From contig OX123182.2 in NCBI GenBank assembly GCA_944739405.2, forward strand, positions 58,717,183 through 58,781,182: a stretch of 64,000 nucleotides of DNA, read 5' to 3'. Source of the stretch: Euclidia mi (taxonomy: Eukaryota > Arthropoda > Insecta > Lepidoptera > Erebidae). Shown here piece by piece: positions 31,752 to 43,547 of the stretch; within the stretch, counting starts at the first letter, position 1; each line of letters starts with the position of its first letter. The notes beneath the pieces were generated by a model, which worked only from the letters and a program-made list of their open reading frames with translations, was not told the DNA's origin and made no database searches. Position numbers and translations under genes: made by a program.

Positions 31752-32440
31752 TGAGTTTCAATCCAGTTAATAGGGGTTGAAAATTATAATGTTACATCTT
31801 TCTAGACTTTAAACTTTGTTAAGATGATACTGTCTGACATAGCAAAAGCGTCTTATAATGTAAAGTATAATTTTACCATATTCTATATTATCATAATTTC
31901 TTTTAGGAATAACATAAGGTTTTCACAGTGCTAAAATATTTTCATATAGTGCCATTACTTCTACCGTTGAAAAGCATGAAACTAAATAAATGGGTTCAAA
32001 ATGGATGCTGCTAATTTTGCACACCTTCGTATGTCCGTTTATTATATATCTCAGTTTAAGCCCCATCTACTTTGGAAACCTATCTCTGTTGTGGCAACTG
32101 TGCTCCTTGCGAGTTTTGAAATATCGCAGTTGGCTTGTAAGCTTTTTAGTGCGAATATTTGAATGTCATACTTTACCAGCAGACTAAGGATTACATACAT
32201 TTTCTAGTTTTATATGTGCAATTATTCTCAGTTAATTATTATTCTTAGCTCGAAAAGTAAATAATTTTGCCAAGATACTCAAATTAAAAGTCCCGTCTGT
32301 TACAGATATTTTAGGCGTAGGCTTATTTGAGTGTAGGTTGTGTCCTGAATATTTGTGAAGTCCTGTGCGACACAATATTCTTAAAGAGGACGTAGTAAAA
32401 AAGCTATTGTTATGCCTTGGCACAGACTTTTAAACAATCA
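31752..32440. other. Spacer, nothing recognised
   Basis: Short frames at 31990-32187 and 32232-32423 show no recognisable motif. Confidence 0.45.
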
Positions 32441-32452
32441 TTATTAAAAGAA

Positions 32453-34521
32453 TAAATAAAGATACACTGACTGGTTTACCATCGAGAAAGGTGTTAGGCA
32501 GGGATGTGTAGCGTCGCCGTGGCTGTTTAACCTTTTCGTGGACAGTTGTTTGCAAGATTTAAAACATAGGGACTGCGGATTAAGGATGAATAGAATAGAA
32601 TAGAATAAAATCAGTTTCTTTGCTTAGATTGCAGGTACAAACAATACAGGTGGTAAATATAATATCGGGATCCTTGTACAATCTACCTTAGTTTAGGCAT
32701 GCAAACACAATATAATAATAATAATAATATTTAAAATCAAAATAAAACAATCAAAAACAAATAGCTTAAATCCGGCAAGTACACGCATATTACATTTTAA
32801 AATATTAAATAAATCAATTTAATTGCTAACAATGTCAATAAAATTAATATAACAATATATCAAAGAATTCAAAGGAAAATTAAGTTAATTACCTAGTCAA
32901 TATAAAATTTAAATTAGAATTATAAATTATCAGTTGAAAAATCATTAATTGAATAATAACTTTTTTCTAGTGACAGTGCCTTTAATTTTGTTTTAAATTC
33001 TTCAATTGTACTATTTTTAATTGTGTCAGGTACTTTATTATATATAGCTGGACCCATACCAAATACATTTTTCTTAAGCAAAGTTGTATTATAGTCACCA
33101 ACATGCAATAGGTTTTTATATTGACTTCTTAAAGGTCCTTTTCTAGAGTCAGCTAATGCCCTATAGTAATGTTTGTGAACCTTTACAAAAACCGCTACTT
33201 CTAAGATGTACATTGATGAAAATGTTAATACTTTTAGGGACTTAAACATAGATACACAACTGTCAGTCATTCTCAGACCACACATAGCCCGTATGCAGCG
33301 CTTCTGTGCCCTGAATACTTGTTCCCTTAAGCTACAGTTACCCCAAAACACTATACCAAATCTTAGAACAGATGCTACCAAACCATGATATGCCACCAAT
33401 GCAGTGGCTGTGTTAACTTTTTTTGATACTGTCTATCAGTATTCCTAAAAATTTTGCTACATTTATTTGATCAAAACCTTGCCCATTATATTCTATTATT
33501 AATTGTTTTACAGATGTCCGTTGATAAAAATGCATTATATTTGTCTTTGATAAATTAATTATAAAATTATTAATGTCAAGGCAGTGTACTACGTCATTAA
33601 GTGCGCGATTTATGTCAGTGTACTACGTCATTAAGAGCGTGATTTATTGATGAATGGGTTACTCGTCAAATGCCTCCTTTATGCTGATGATCAGGTAATA
33701 CTTGTATCTTCATCGGAGGAGTTGCAGGAGATGGTAACATCATGCATGGTGCGTTAGAGAGGAAAGGATTGAAAGTGAATGTAAGTAAAACGAAAGTCAT
33801 GGTTTTTGAAAAGGAGGAATGCGTTACGGCTTGTAATGTTTTGATTGATGGACAGCGAGTGGAAAAAGTGAATGAGTTTGTTTACTTAGGTACGTTGTTT
33901 ACAAAAGATGGTAAGAATGAAGAAGATATTGAAAGAAGAGTTAATGCAGATAATAGTGTGAATGAAGCCCTGAAGGCGTTTATGAACAGTCAAAACGTGT
34001 CCAAAAAGGCACTTTTGGCTGTGCATAGAGGGGTGTTAGTGCCTACCCTTATGTATGGTAGTGAAAGTTGGGTATGGCAGAAGAGACTTGAAAGTAGAAT
34101 AAATGCTGTAGAAATGAGAGCACTGAGAAGTATGTGTGGTGTGTCTTTGACCGACAGAGTAAAAAATTGTGTGATAACAGAGTGGTGTGAGGTAAAAGAA
34201 GATGTAGTGACAAGTATCGAGAAAGGTATGTTGAGATGGTTTGGGCACATGGAGAGGATGGATGACGAAAGACTGAAAAACAAGATATATAAGGTAAGTG
34301 TGAATGGACTAGTACGAAGGGGATGACCTAGGCGGACGTTCTCTGACCAGATTGGAGACATCCTAAAAAAAGGACTGGTCAGAAGTACCCTAAACAGAAG
34401 AGCATGCATGAGAAACTTGATGGGAGAGAATGAGAGCAAGAGAGGTATGTCAGGATCGTTGCAGATGGCGTTCCATACTCTCTGCCTACTCCTCATGAGT
34501 CTATGTATGTATGTATACATA
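32453..34521 (+). mobile_element. RTE-clade LINE, 5'-truncated, split by a jockey LINE
   Basis: Flanked by ATTAAAAGAA on both sides (about 32443-32452, 34522-34531). The left piece (to 32591) encodes GVRQGCVASPWLFNLFVDSC, a reverse transcriptase block; the right piece (from 33656) resumes with LLYADDQVILVSS, and the frame is continuous once the insertion is removed. Further on: YLGTLFTKDGKNEEDIERRV, TLMYGSESWVW, MRALRSMCGVSLTDRV and RWFGHMERMDDERL, then RRTFSDQIGD after a stop at 34324. These are hallmarks of RTE C-terminal domains. It ends in ATGTATGTATGTATAC. Confidence 0.88.
32592..33648 (-). mobile_element. Jockey-clade LINE inserted in the RTE element
   Basis: Flanked by GATGAAT (32585-32591, 33649-33655). 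On the minus strand the C-terminal reverse transcriptase region is readable: VKQLIIEYNGQGFD, GLVASVLRFGIVFWGNCS, AQKRCIRAMCGLRMTDSC, LEVAVFVKVHKHYY, IYNKVPDTIKNSTIEEFK, with a stop near 32920. The 3' tail is unusual, (GAATA)n rather than poly(A). A 35-40 bp segment is duplicated near 33577-33645, at the truncated 5' end. The reverse transcriptase core is absent. Confidence 0.85.
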
Positions 34522-34531
34522 ATTAAAAGAA

Positions 34532-35320
34532 ATGGAGAAGAAAATTTATCATTGTCAATTTTCACTGATAAAGCTTTATTATACTCCTACTCAATACATT
34601 AGTCCTTTGTACGTTACTACTGATATTAAGTACCTAGTATTTGGCCACAAGGGTATATCATTCTCGCCCAGTCTCTCAGTAATTCACTGTGGGACATCTG
34701 TATGCAAGCATTAATGTGTCTTACTAATTAGATGGCCTCTTAGCACCAAGCAGTAATTTGGACTTGGTGAGTAAACGCTATAGTAAGACTGATTACAATA
34801 GTCATAACCTGCGTACCTAAATAACGTCATAAATACATATCCATTCTTACATTGCTTATGTGAAGGTAAGTCTATCTGTACCAAATTACATATGTTTTAA
34901 TTACATTAGGTACGTACATTTTAGCATGGCACCCTGAAACAAGACTTTCCACAAGAGTCGAACATTTTGGGTTCGAAATAATGGTTTTAGTGTCTTGGGC
35001 ACAAGATTAGACCAAATAACTTCTTACCAGATAAAATAATAGTTGCAGATTTCTACAAAAGATATTTTATATGGCATCCGCTTTATTTTTGCTCTATGTT
35101 AGCAGGATACAAAGTAGAATAAGACTTTTTAAATGTTCACAAATTATTGGTAATGCATAAATGCATAGTTTACGCGAAAATTTGACTAAAATGTGTAGCC
35201 GGGCGCGAGTGAATGTTGATCATTAAAACTTATTTTACGCTCTACCTAATTCGGCAGTAATTAGGATTATTTTGTGTAAAATTGGATATTAATGTAGAAA
35301 TGGCTGCATAATCGCTTCAA
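34532..35320. other. Spacer, nothing recognised
   Basis: No supported feature. Confidence 0.45.
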
Positions 35321-35324
35321 TAGA

Positions 35325-35400
35325 TAGCGTAGTAGCTTAAGTGCGCCTTGCTACTGCCAATGTGCTGCGTATCGAAAGTTCGAATCTCACACGAGACAAT
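35325..35400 (+). repeat. tRNA-like SINE fragment (S2)
   Basis: GCGTAGTAGCTTAAGTGCGCC followed by a box-B-like AAGTTCGAATCTC and ACACGAGACAA. It has the same layout as 45215-45415 and 13200-13345. Confidence 0.5.
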
Positions 35401-35518
35401 ACTACATCAAATATTGTTTTTTTTGCCGCGCCTGGGTATATTTTGTTTCCGTTGTTTGAATGTTTTTTTAGTCCTGCGTGGTACAGAAATCTGGTTCTTA
35501 AAATATAGAATAGTTGCA

Positions 35519-35748
35519 TTGGGTTGGGTGCATAGGGTTCCCACCAAGAACTTAAGGTCCCAAGCCAACCTCACCTGCAAGTGGTGCACCTGCCGATCAA
35601 CGGACGAGGCTCTGGCAAACAAATGTCCCAATAAGCGGCAATAGGCTCGCCACCTATTACGTGGGATCAAAACACTGGCGAAAAGTGGGCGTTTGATATG
35701 CCTCTGCCTACCCCTTCGGGGAAACAGGCGTAAGTCTATGTATGTATG
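35519..35748 (+). mobile_element. 230-bp SINE, family S3 copy 2
   Basis: Perfect 13-bp target duplication TAGAATAGTTGCA (35506-35518, 35749-35761). Body contains GGTTCCCACCAAGAACTTAAG, CTGCAAGTGGTGCACCTGCC and CTACCCCTTCGGGG, ending in TATGTATGTATG. It aligns over its whole length with 17701-17930 in the opposite orientation. Confidence 0.9.
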
Positions 35749-35794
35749 TAGAATAGTTGCAAAAGGTCTTATCGTTTTAAGTAAATTATCTATA

Positions 35795-35845
35795 CATACA
35801 GAATATTACGCCTTTTTCCCGTCAGGGTAGGCAGAGACAACAGAG
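35795..35845 (-). repeat. Short repeat 3'-end fragment
   Basis: ATTACGCCTTTTTCCCGTCAGG and GTAGGCAGAGAC resemble the reverse of the S3-type 3' end. Confidence 0.4.
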
Positions 35846-36290
35846 AGCCACTTGCTTCTATCCTTACAAACCTCATGCGCTGCCTCAAAATTAAGTAATA
35901 AAGTAAGTGATCCAATATCTATAATAAACATAAATACAGCCTTGGATGAAGACGAGGCATTATGCGTCATACGTCAGATGCTTTCGTTAACTAGGTCAAC
36001 GAGTTGTCACTTGACCCATCCTTCTTTATTCGCATTTTTTGTTTTCATCTTAAGGTATTAAACCACAGGAGGCCCGAATAAACCGTTTCTTACCGACCCG
36101 AAAAGAATTTCGAGTAATCCTTTTTATTAAACGGTTTTATTTAGTTTGACATGTTTATTTTTTGTTTGGGTCAAATTTAGAAATTGGAATTTTACCCCCT
36201 TCCTGATGACAGATTAATCTGATATTTGGTACACACTCTTAATCTTGATGACAATACAAGATAATATATTCCTTATGATTGTAAATCCTA

Positions 36291-36514
36291 GATGGCCCCC
36301 GATAGAAAATGGCGGATCACATATTTCTTCACAACAACCTCAATATGGGTATCGAATGAAAGGGCTTGATTGGTAGAATAGAGCTCACTATGAAGAATCC
36401 AAGATGGCTACCGCCACAAAATGGCGGATTACATATTTTTCACAAATACCTCAATATGGGTATCGAATGAAAGGGCTTGATGGGTAGAATAGGGCTCACT
36501 ATGAACTAACAACT
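36291..36514 (+). repeat. Two 112-bp tandem repeats
   Basis: Units begin GATGGCCCCCGATAG (36291) and GATGGCTACCGCCAC (36403); both contain AAATGGCGGAT and the conserved block CAATATGGGTATCGAATGAA followed by AGGGCTTGAT and GTAGAATAG. The unit block is much better conserved than the flanks. Confidence 0.85.
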
Positions 36515-36628
36515 AAACTAAAAACTTGAAAATAAAATAAAATCATTTTTATGTAAAACGGTTTTATTACAATAAAAAGAGATGTAGTTACGTTGTGTAC
36601 TAAAAGCTAAAAAATAATTCGGTAAGTC

Positions 36629-36734
36629 CTAGCTACCAGATCGCACCAATCTTCTCATCATCGATTTTATGTTTATCTGATCAATACCCCAGATTGATGA
36701 GAAGATTGGTGCTATCTGGTAGCTAGGATTTACC
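36629..36734. repeat. Long hairpin
   Basis: CCTAGCTACCAGAT...CACCAATCTTCTCATCA pairs with TGATGAGAAGATTGGTG...ATCTGGTAGCTAGG; outer ATTCGGTAAGTC pairs loosely with GATTTACCAAAT. Arms about 35-40 bp, loop about 30. Confidence 0.8.
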
Positions 36735-36781
36735 AAATTCTATTTACATCTTTTTTATTCTAGTAAAACCGTTTAACATAA

Positions 36782-38235
36782 AAATGTTTTTATTTTTTTG
36801 TACACAGCACTCCTAAGTAGTTTTTCTCCCCAGACTCTATTTTATCAGATTCAATTTCCAGGTATTTCACAGTGCTACTGAATGTATCTGACTCATAATT
36901 ACTGTTTTGTTCTGTTGTAACTTTTAAGGGTAGTGGTTCGACTGTAAGACCGTATGACGCAGAATTTGAAACAAAGCAAAATAAGGGTAAAACAAATTGT
37001 TAAACCTACGTGAACAATCAAATTTAATTAAATACAAGCATATTATAAATTAAATACATGTTTTAACGAACCGTGAAAACCACCCTTGCCTTTATCGACA
37101 AAATTACTCTTATATAAACCTAAATTAGTACTGGAATTAATTCCTTACAAACAGTGAATTCAATGTTTGCAACATTTCTCTCCGTAGTGAAGGGCCGTAA
37201 AACTTTTGTCGTCTTCATTGAACCGATTCTTTTGTAATCGAGTCACAGACTCGGATGAATCTGGTTACGCTGGAGACAGTTTGCTATGACGTAGTCGACG
37301 CTAATAGTAACAAATGTGAATTCATTTAAGTTAAGGGGAACATTCGGATACATACGTTAAAACGCGTATTAAGAAAATATTTACTTAAAGTACTGATTTG
37401 CCCACATACTTATATTTATGCTACTGGTCTGAAAAAATAATAGCAATATGCCTTTTATTTACCCCGCGATGAATTACCGCCTTTGCGTTGTAACAACGTT
37501 GGGACAAATTGGAAAATACCTATTATGGCAAATTCAAAAGGCGTGCTGATGTATGTAGATACTCACTATGGTCACGGGACGACCGAGTATAAAATGGCGA
37601 AAGTAGAAAACGGTTTATGGCACAAAAAAAGTAGAAAAATAAAGAGAGTCTAGGAATGACTTGCCTAAATAATTATTATCCTAAAAATATATGGATTTCA
37701 TCATCGACTTACTAACACTGAATCAGTAAGTAGTAGGTAGCCGTCGTTAAATGTTAATGGTCAGTCTGATCCATATGTATGATGAAATAATTACCTCAGT
37801 AGCTGGGTTGCGAACAAAAATTATCTAAATAAATATACGTATACTAGATTTTGTTACTGGCTGTTCTTGTGTAGACTTGCGCAGTAAGCTCGTAAAAAAA
37901 TCGTAGGACTAGCGATATAGTCTAGTGATTTGATTGGTTACATTAGTTTATAGCGTCGAGTTTTGTGGGTACTATAACACACGAGTCAACACAACCTACA
38001 TTTTTTTGCATCAAGTCTGGACTAAATATCTCGTCGATAAATTTATTGCAAGAGTGATGTGATTTGATTGAAAGTGGTGTATTAATAAGATAATTTATTT
38101 TATAAGATACTGGTGGTCGGGCAGTTATTTTGCCGCCGCCGGGTAGTAACGTACAAATGTGCAGAACTCCATATGTTGCGGTTTGAATGGTTGCAGCTAG
38201 TGAAATTTCTGGACGTTGGATGACTTAATATCCCT
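36782..38235. other. Spacer, nothing recognised
   Basis: AT-rich with no ORF over 60 codons; no repeat boundary supported. Confidence 0.5.
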
Positions 38236-38239
38236 GACT

Positions 38240-38375
38240 TAATACCGCTGTATACCTTGAGACGTGAGATATTAAGTCATGGCTAGGCTGTGTTTCAGAC
38301 ATGGCTAAAGTCTATGGGAGCCGCTGGCCGCTTTCATCAGGTGGGCCACCTACTCGTGTGCCAACTTATCTTATA
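38240..38375 (-). repeat. Dispersed lepidopteran repeat fragment (S4)
   Basis: GGGAGCCGCTGGCCGCTTTC and ATCAGGTGGGCCACCTACTC are the reverse of the S4 block seen at 63400-63500. Confidence 0.45.
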
Positions 38376-39360
38376 TTACTATTATATACTAATAAGATTA
38401 ACATGAAAAGAAATTAAGGTATACCATCAAATATTTTTAAACATCATTCATCAATTTAAAAAGTCTTATAATTTAAGTGTACTATAATCAAAAGTATTAA
38501 CTGTTAGTAACAAAAAAAGGAAATAACTAGATGTTAGTCACTTTTAGTCACCTATTTCCTTTTTCTGTAAGTAGGTATTACTTTTGAGGTTTTTTTGTTA
38601 TGACGATACTTTTGACAGAACGCAAAGCTACCTACCTATCTTTACCGAGATATATAACTGTAGGAGTGCAGTTTAGCAACTTTTGGCAGTACTTTTATTG
38701 AGAATCAATACATGGTATATTGGTAATAAGATTAACAGCTTAGTCGAGTAACTTGAATCTGTCCATTGATTCTATTGGAAACGTGTACTAAAGCCGCTGA
38801 AATCAACATTCAGTGTTGTGATTGGTTCGTATATTCCGCTTCAGTCTATTCATTCAACACTCTCCTAAGCCTGACCTGAGACATTTATGTAGCTGTCCAG
38901 TCTGGTGTTTAGAAAATCTTGTAACCAGTCATACCCATATTGTTCTTGTATGTGAACACTTTATTTAAGATGTGTAGTTAAATTTTAATAAACACTTGAA
39001 TCAAATGCTTAATTCACACAGTTTTACTAAACACGGTTTTAGTGACCACTAGGCTAAGGTCACCCTCACATTGGGCAAGTGCGTTCCTCAAGTGAGAGAT
39101 CTGCGTGCGCCCGGCATACGTGGAGCGTGCACCGAGCCGAATTTAAAGAAATTAAACATGAATGGAAATAACAGCAAAATATTTTGCGTTCTAGCTATAA
39201 AAATATCGTTAGGTGAGGTTAGGGTTAGGTCGAGGTTTTCAAGCTAATAATTTATTATCTTACAAAATAATACTCTTGTCTATGACACGCTGCGCACAGC
39301 ACTAGGCCCCCCCCGCGCCTCTGGGGCGCCGCGCCGCACGGGCGCTGGCGCACAAGCGGA
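38376..39360. other. Spacer with a short GC-rich tract
   Basis: An imperfect inverted repeat around AACAAAAAAAGGAAATAA (38507-38610) and a C-rich tract near 39305-39350. No gene. Confidence 0.45.
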
Positions 39361-39371
39361 TGCACTGACAG

Positions 39372-40380
39372 TTTTTTTATTTATTTATTTATTTATTTAA
39401 TATACAACTGCTCACTACACTTACAGTTGCCCAAAACGTGTAGTGAGCCATTACATTTAGGTAGGTACATAACATTAACTTATTTTGTAATATTCATTAG
39501 TCATTTTCAAAAAACATTTTACATATAATTAAAAAGATATACAATTTGGTGACAAATATGTCAACATCAGGATATTTTCCAATAATATTATTGAGCAGTG
39601 TGAGTGCCTGAGTAGTAGGCGCGTACTGCGCGGTGCAGGTTCGTACCTGCGGTGCGGCGAGTAGGCGCCGCGAGCGGACTCGCGTATATTGGTTCGGTGC
39701 TGAGATCGAACAGCGTGACAACGTATTAGAGTCGTCAATTTGGTTATGTAACAATAAAAAATAATGTAGAACTAATTTACATTTACGACGTAGTAATAAT
39801 GTGTCGAGGCCTACCATGCCAGACACGAACAGAGACGGATATAAATAAGGGTAGAAGCCATATAACTTTTTGTATAAAAACCGAGCAAATTTGCGTTGTA
39901 CCCGTTCAACCATTGTGATGTACTTCTCCTCATGTGGATCCCAGATTATGGAATTATACTCCAGAATACTGCGAACAAAGGAAAAGTACAGCAAAACGAT
40001 GGCACGCCTGCTCCGAAAAGGAATAGACTGCCTCATCACAAATCCTAATGCTTTTAAACCTTGCTTACAAATTATAGAGATGTGTGCATTAAATGTCAAA
40101 CATGTATCCAGAGTTACACCTAAATCTCGTATTTGGCTGACTCGCTCCAAACGATCACCAGAAATATTATAATCATATGTGAGTGGCGAGCGAGAACGAG
40201 TAAATGTTACTGTCTTGCACTTACTAACATTAAACTCTAAGCGGTTTTGTTCAGCCCAAGCCACTACCCTATCGATATCGCGCTGGAGCGCGTCACAGTC
40301 TGCCGTGCTGCCGATTCCCAAGAATAACTTCAGGTCGTCAGCAAACATTAAACACTGAGCAGTTGGTTGACAGAAACAGC
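39372..40380 (-). pseudogene. Non-LTR retrotransposon, 5'-truncated, reverse transcriptase C-terminal half
   Basis: The minus frame 40387-39497 is open and encodes LMFADDLKLFLGIGS (active site FADD), RLEFNVSKCKTVTFTR, RVSQIRDLGVTLDTCLTF, YFSFVRSILEYNSIIWDPH and FARFLYKKLYGF. These are typical of jockey-related LINEs. It starts directly at the FADD block, so the fingers, motif A and the endonuclease are lost. The 3' end carries a (TTTA)n tail (39376-39402). TGACAG lies on both sides (39366-39371 and near 40368), a weak candidate target duplication. Transposition is impossible, although the frame is intact. Confidence 0.85.
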
Positions 40381-41080
40381 AAGACACACTTTTTGAAGGG
40401 CGCGCGCAGCCTTGTCGGAATTTTCAGTTTTGTAACGAACCATACCACATTTACGCGAAATACAGTCCGCTTTGCACAGTACCTCATAGTTTACTTGTAT
40501 ATGGATTATACACTCTTGTTAGAGCTCCTTACACTTTATATTGTACGTTCGTCAAATGAGAGATGCATACCGCAACGGGGCATAATTTTGTGCTTTGTAC
40601 GAGTAGGTATATTTATCTAGAATACAATACAGCAAAATTATATATATTAAATTTTGTGGTAATATCAATTATTGAGATTGAAAGCAATGAATGTAATCAA
40701 TTATCAGTTGGAATCAGCTATAATTATTATAGCTAGCTTTGGCTATAATTATTATAGCCAAAGCGGTTTATGGACTAAGGTTTCAATTCACATATTGAAA
40801 GCAGTATTGAACACAGATAACTTCTGTGGAAATTAATACAACTTGTGAAATATCATCTATAGTATCTAGTTAATTAGTAAATTTGAAGCTATTGAGAGAA
40901 CTAAGGAGAATATTTAAACCATAAAGCGTTTCAACGATCTTTATAATGTGATTATTATTCCACAGAGTTGTAAGAGGGTGTAAAAATTGTCTCGCTATCA
41001 GCAAACGGAGCAATTTAGTTTTATAAATACTTCTTGTAAATTATTTTGATAATCTATACATGAACTCCTCAATACTCACC
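40381..41080. other. Spacer with one cruciform-prone site
   Basis: GCTTTGGCTATA and TATAGCCAAAGC form 12-bp arms at about 40735-40765, beside a second copy of CTATAATTATTATAG. No gene. Confidence 0.5.
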
Positions 41081-41084
41081 ATCG

Positions 41085-41154
41085 CCTCAGCGTTAACAGT
41101 TGCATCCAAGACTTTTTGCTATAGAGCCCGGTGTCCGCTCACAAGTCTAACCAG
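41085..41154 (-). repeat. SINE S1 fragment, 3' part
   Basis: GCATCCAAGACTTTTTGC and GTCCGCTCACAAGTCTAACC duplicate the 3' region of the adjacent complete S1 copy, so a partial copy sits next to a full one. Confidence 0.5.
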
Positions 41155-41535
41155 ATTTTACAGTCATCCTCCTAGCGTTATCCCAGTTTCGACCTGGGGT
41201 CCGCTTACTAGTCTATCCGGATTTGGCTGAATATTAGCTTTTTCAAAAAGCGATTGCCTTATGACCTTCGCAATCTGAAGGGACAGCGATATTCCACGGT
41301 TTAGACTAGTGTCAGTTTATTTAGAGGTACTGTCACCCTTATGACGACTGTCATAGATCTTCATGACAGCCGGGCCCGACTGCTCAACGTGCTCTCCGCA
41401 CGAGACAAGCGATAATTAACAATTTAATACGCACGCAATAAATCCGATAAGTCATTGGTGCGCGCCGTAGATTCGAACCCGATACCCTCTGCATAGCAGT
41501 GTGTTGTGATCTCCACTCGACTATTGCTGCCTCTA
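41155..41535 (-). mobile_element. SINE family S1, near-complete copy
   Basis: Reverse of the S1 element at 45601-46001: GGGTCCGCTTACTAGTCTA, ATTCCACGGTTTAGACTAGTG, GACAGCCGGGCCCGACTGC, then the tRNA-like head with GTAGATTCGAACCCGATACC. Ends near TATTGCTGCC. Confidence 0.75.
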
Positions 41536-42060
41536 ATTTAACTCCTTATTACTATTCTGTCTAATCTATCTAATATTTATTGGCGTGATGCTAGTCTACC
41601 ATTACATCTACACTAAAATCTATTATAAAAAATATCGCGGACAAAAGCCGTTTTTCAGACTTCGGTGTCGAACAAAGGATGATGCAAATTCTTGGCACCC
41701 ACCACCAATAGCTTAGTGTAATAAGTCATTGGATAGCTCTTTGTGAGCTAAACAAAAATGACTATAGCCCCTCGTTCCAAATCTTAGTCCGTTCAGAAAT
41801 AACAAGTACTATAACATGCCAGTTGTAGCAAGGATACCCTACCCTACCCTTTTGTACATCAATAGGAGTTATGAATCATTTCCTTACCCGCCCGGGAAGG
41901 CGAGCGAGGTACCAGAGGCGGGGGGCTGGGAAGGGACCGATGATTACGTACGCGCAAGCGTCGACCGACGGATAGCTTCAGTCGTTCGAATATGTGTGTG
42001 ACTGCGCTTCCCCGTCTCCCCGTACTATTCAGCGACTACTTATTATTTTATTTTTATTTC
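41536..42060. other. Spacer with GC-rich stretch
   Basis: A GC-rich stretch at 41890-41990 leads to a splice-acceptor-like TTTATTTTTATTTCAG just before the LINE frame at 42064. No gene is identified. Confidence 0.4.
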
Positions 42061-42063
42061 AGT

Positions 42064-43545
42064 AGGCAAGTTATCTCAAACGCCTTCGGCGCTGTCAACC
42101 ACGATATTCTTTTGTCCATCTTTTCCCACTTTACGATTTCCTCCGACGCTTTGGAATGGTTCTCTTCCTATCTTCGAGGACGTCAGCAGTCAGTCCGCGT
42201 AGATGAAACTTCATCAACCTGGCGAGACCTTGGCTCTGGCGTTCCTCAAGGCGGTATAATTTCTCCTCTTCTCTTTTCATTATTTATTAATCTTCTTACG
42301 TATGACCTTCACTGTGCGTATCATCTGTACGCCGATGACCTACAGATCTACACCCAGGCAAGAGTAGAAAACCTTTTCACTGTCATAGACGAAGTCAACC
42401 GAGATTTAAACACATTAAAGGATTGGTCTGACAGATTCGGCATATCAGTAAATCCGACTAAATGCCAAGCCATCATGAAAGGAAGCTCAAGGATGATGTG
42501 CAAAGTGAATTTAAATTCTCTGCCACCTATTACTTTCAACGGATCTAACATTCCCTTCAGCCCTAGTGTGAAAATCTCGGTTTACACCTGGAACTACTCT
42601 TGACTGGCGTTCTCAAATTGCGAGTTTCAGTCAGAAAGTCACGGGTTCCCTGTGGTCTCTCTATCGCCTTAAGAATTTCCTTCCAAGCAAGACGAAAACA
42701 ATGCTTGTGCAAACTTTAATTTTCCCTCTTATCGACTATGGTGATGTATGTTATCTCGATCTGAATGCAGATCTGCTCAATAAACTTGACCGACTTCTCA
42801 ACAGTTGCATTCGGTTCATTTTCAATCTCCGTAAATACGACCATATTTCCTCTTACCGTGCCCAATTGCGATGGCTGCCTATCCGCCAACGGCGCAAGTT
42901 GCGCACGTTAACGACGCTTTACTCTCTTTTAAACTTACCAAACGCTCCTTCTTATCTGACTCCTCACTTTCAATATCTCTGCAGTGGACATGACAAAAAC
43001 CTTCGTTCCACAAATAATCTACTTCTGTTGGTTCCTTCCCATAGCTCCACTCTTGTCCATTCGTCTTTTAACATTCAGGCTATTCATCTGTGAAATTCAC
43101 TCCCTCCAGAGATCAGGATGTCTTCGTCTCGTGAACTTTTTAAGGCTAGAGTACGTAGGCGATACATGGAACAGTTGACAGAATCAAAACAGTAGGCATA
43201 TTTGTATATAAGTTATTTTATATATATTTGTACATAATATTACGTAACGTATGTATTTATAGCTATGTATTTATTTGTGTATTTTATATTCGTATATAAT
43301 ATATTATAATTATATGTATTTATTATATGATTTTATTATATTGTTCGTTATATTATTAGTTTCCTATATAACGTTACATATTTCATATTTATTAATTAAC
43401 TTTACGTGTTTCTTATGCACCTACCATGATTGTCTCTGCACCACCCAAAGGTTGACTGGTAGAGAATGCCAATGGCATTAAGTCCGCCTTTGTGCAATAA
43501 TTTTAAATTATGTGCAAGAAGTTTTAAAATAAATAAAATATTTTT
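42064..43545 (+). pseudogene. Non-LTR retrotransposon, reverse transcriptase remnant
   Basis: Reading runs NAFGAVNHDILLSIFSHF, SSYLRGRQQSVRVDE, SGVPQGGIISPLLFSLFIN, HLYADDLQIYTQ (active site YADD) and FGISVNPTKCQAIMKGSSR. The first catalytic Asp is lost: AFGAV where AFDxV is normal. Single-base deletions near 42570 and 42590 shift the frame. The C-terminal part continues in another frame (QTLIFPLIDYGDVCYLDL, LRWLPIRQRRKLRTL) to a stop near 43190. The 3' region ends with GACTGGTAGAGAATGCCAATG, AAGTCCGCCTTTGTGC and an A-rich tail. It is 5'-truncated at motif A. The clade is jockey- or CR1-related. Confidence 0.85.
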
Positions 43546-43547
43546 TA

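Larger units (their letters stand above)
36127..36776. mobile_element. Inverted-repeat element with TTAAACGG ends and internal tandem repeats
   Basis: TTAAACGGTTTTA at 36127 is matched by TAAAACCGTTTAA ending at 36776; the same motif recurs at about 36557. Inside lie two 112-bp tandem units (36291-36514) and a strong hairpin (36629-36734). There is no ORF. The termini are short, so the call as one element is tentative. Confidence 0.45.

Noticed and set aside
33990..34565. 191-codon minus frame
   Set aside because: Antisense shadow of the RTE reverse transcriptase.
41536..42063. 5' exon and intron ahead of the LINE frame at 42064
   Set aside because: The splice-acceptor-like TTTATTTTTATTTCAG is isolated; the downstream sequence is plainly a truncated LINE, so no gene model is supported.
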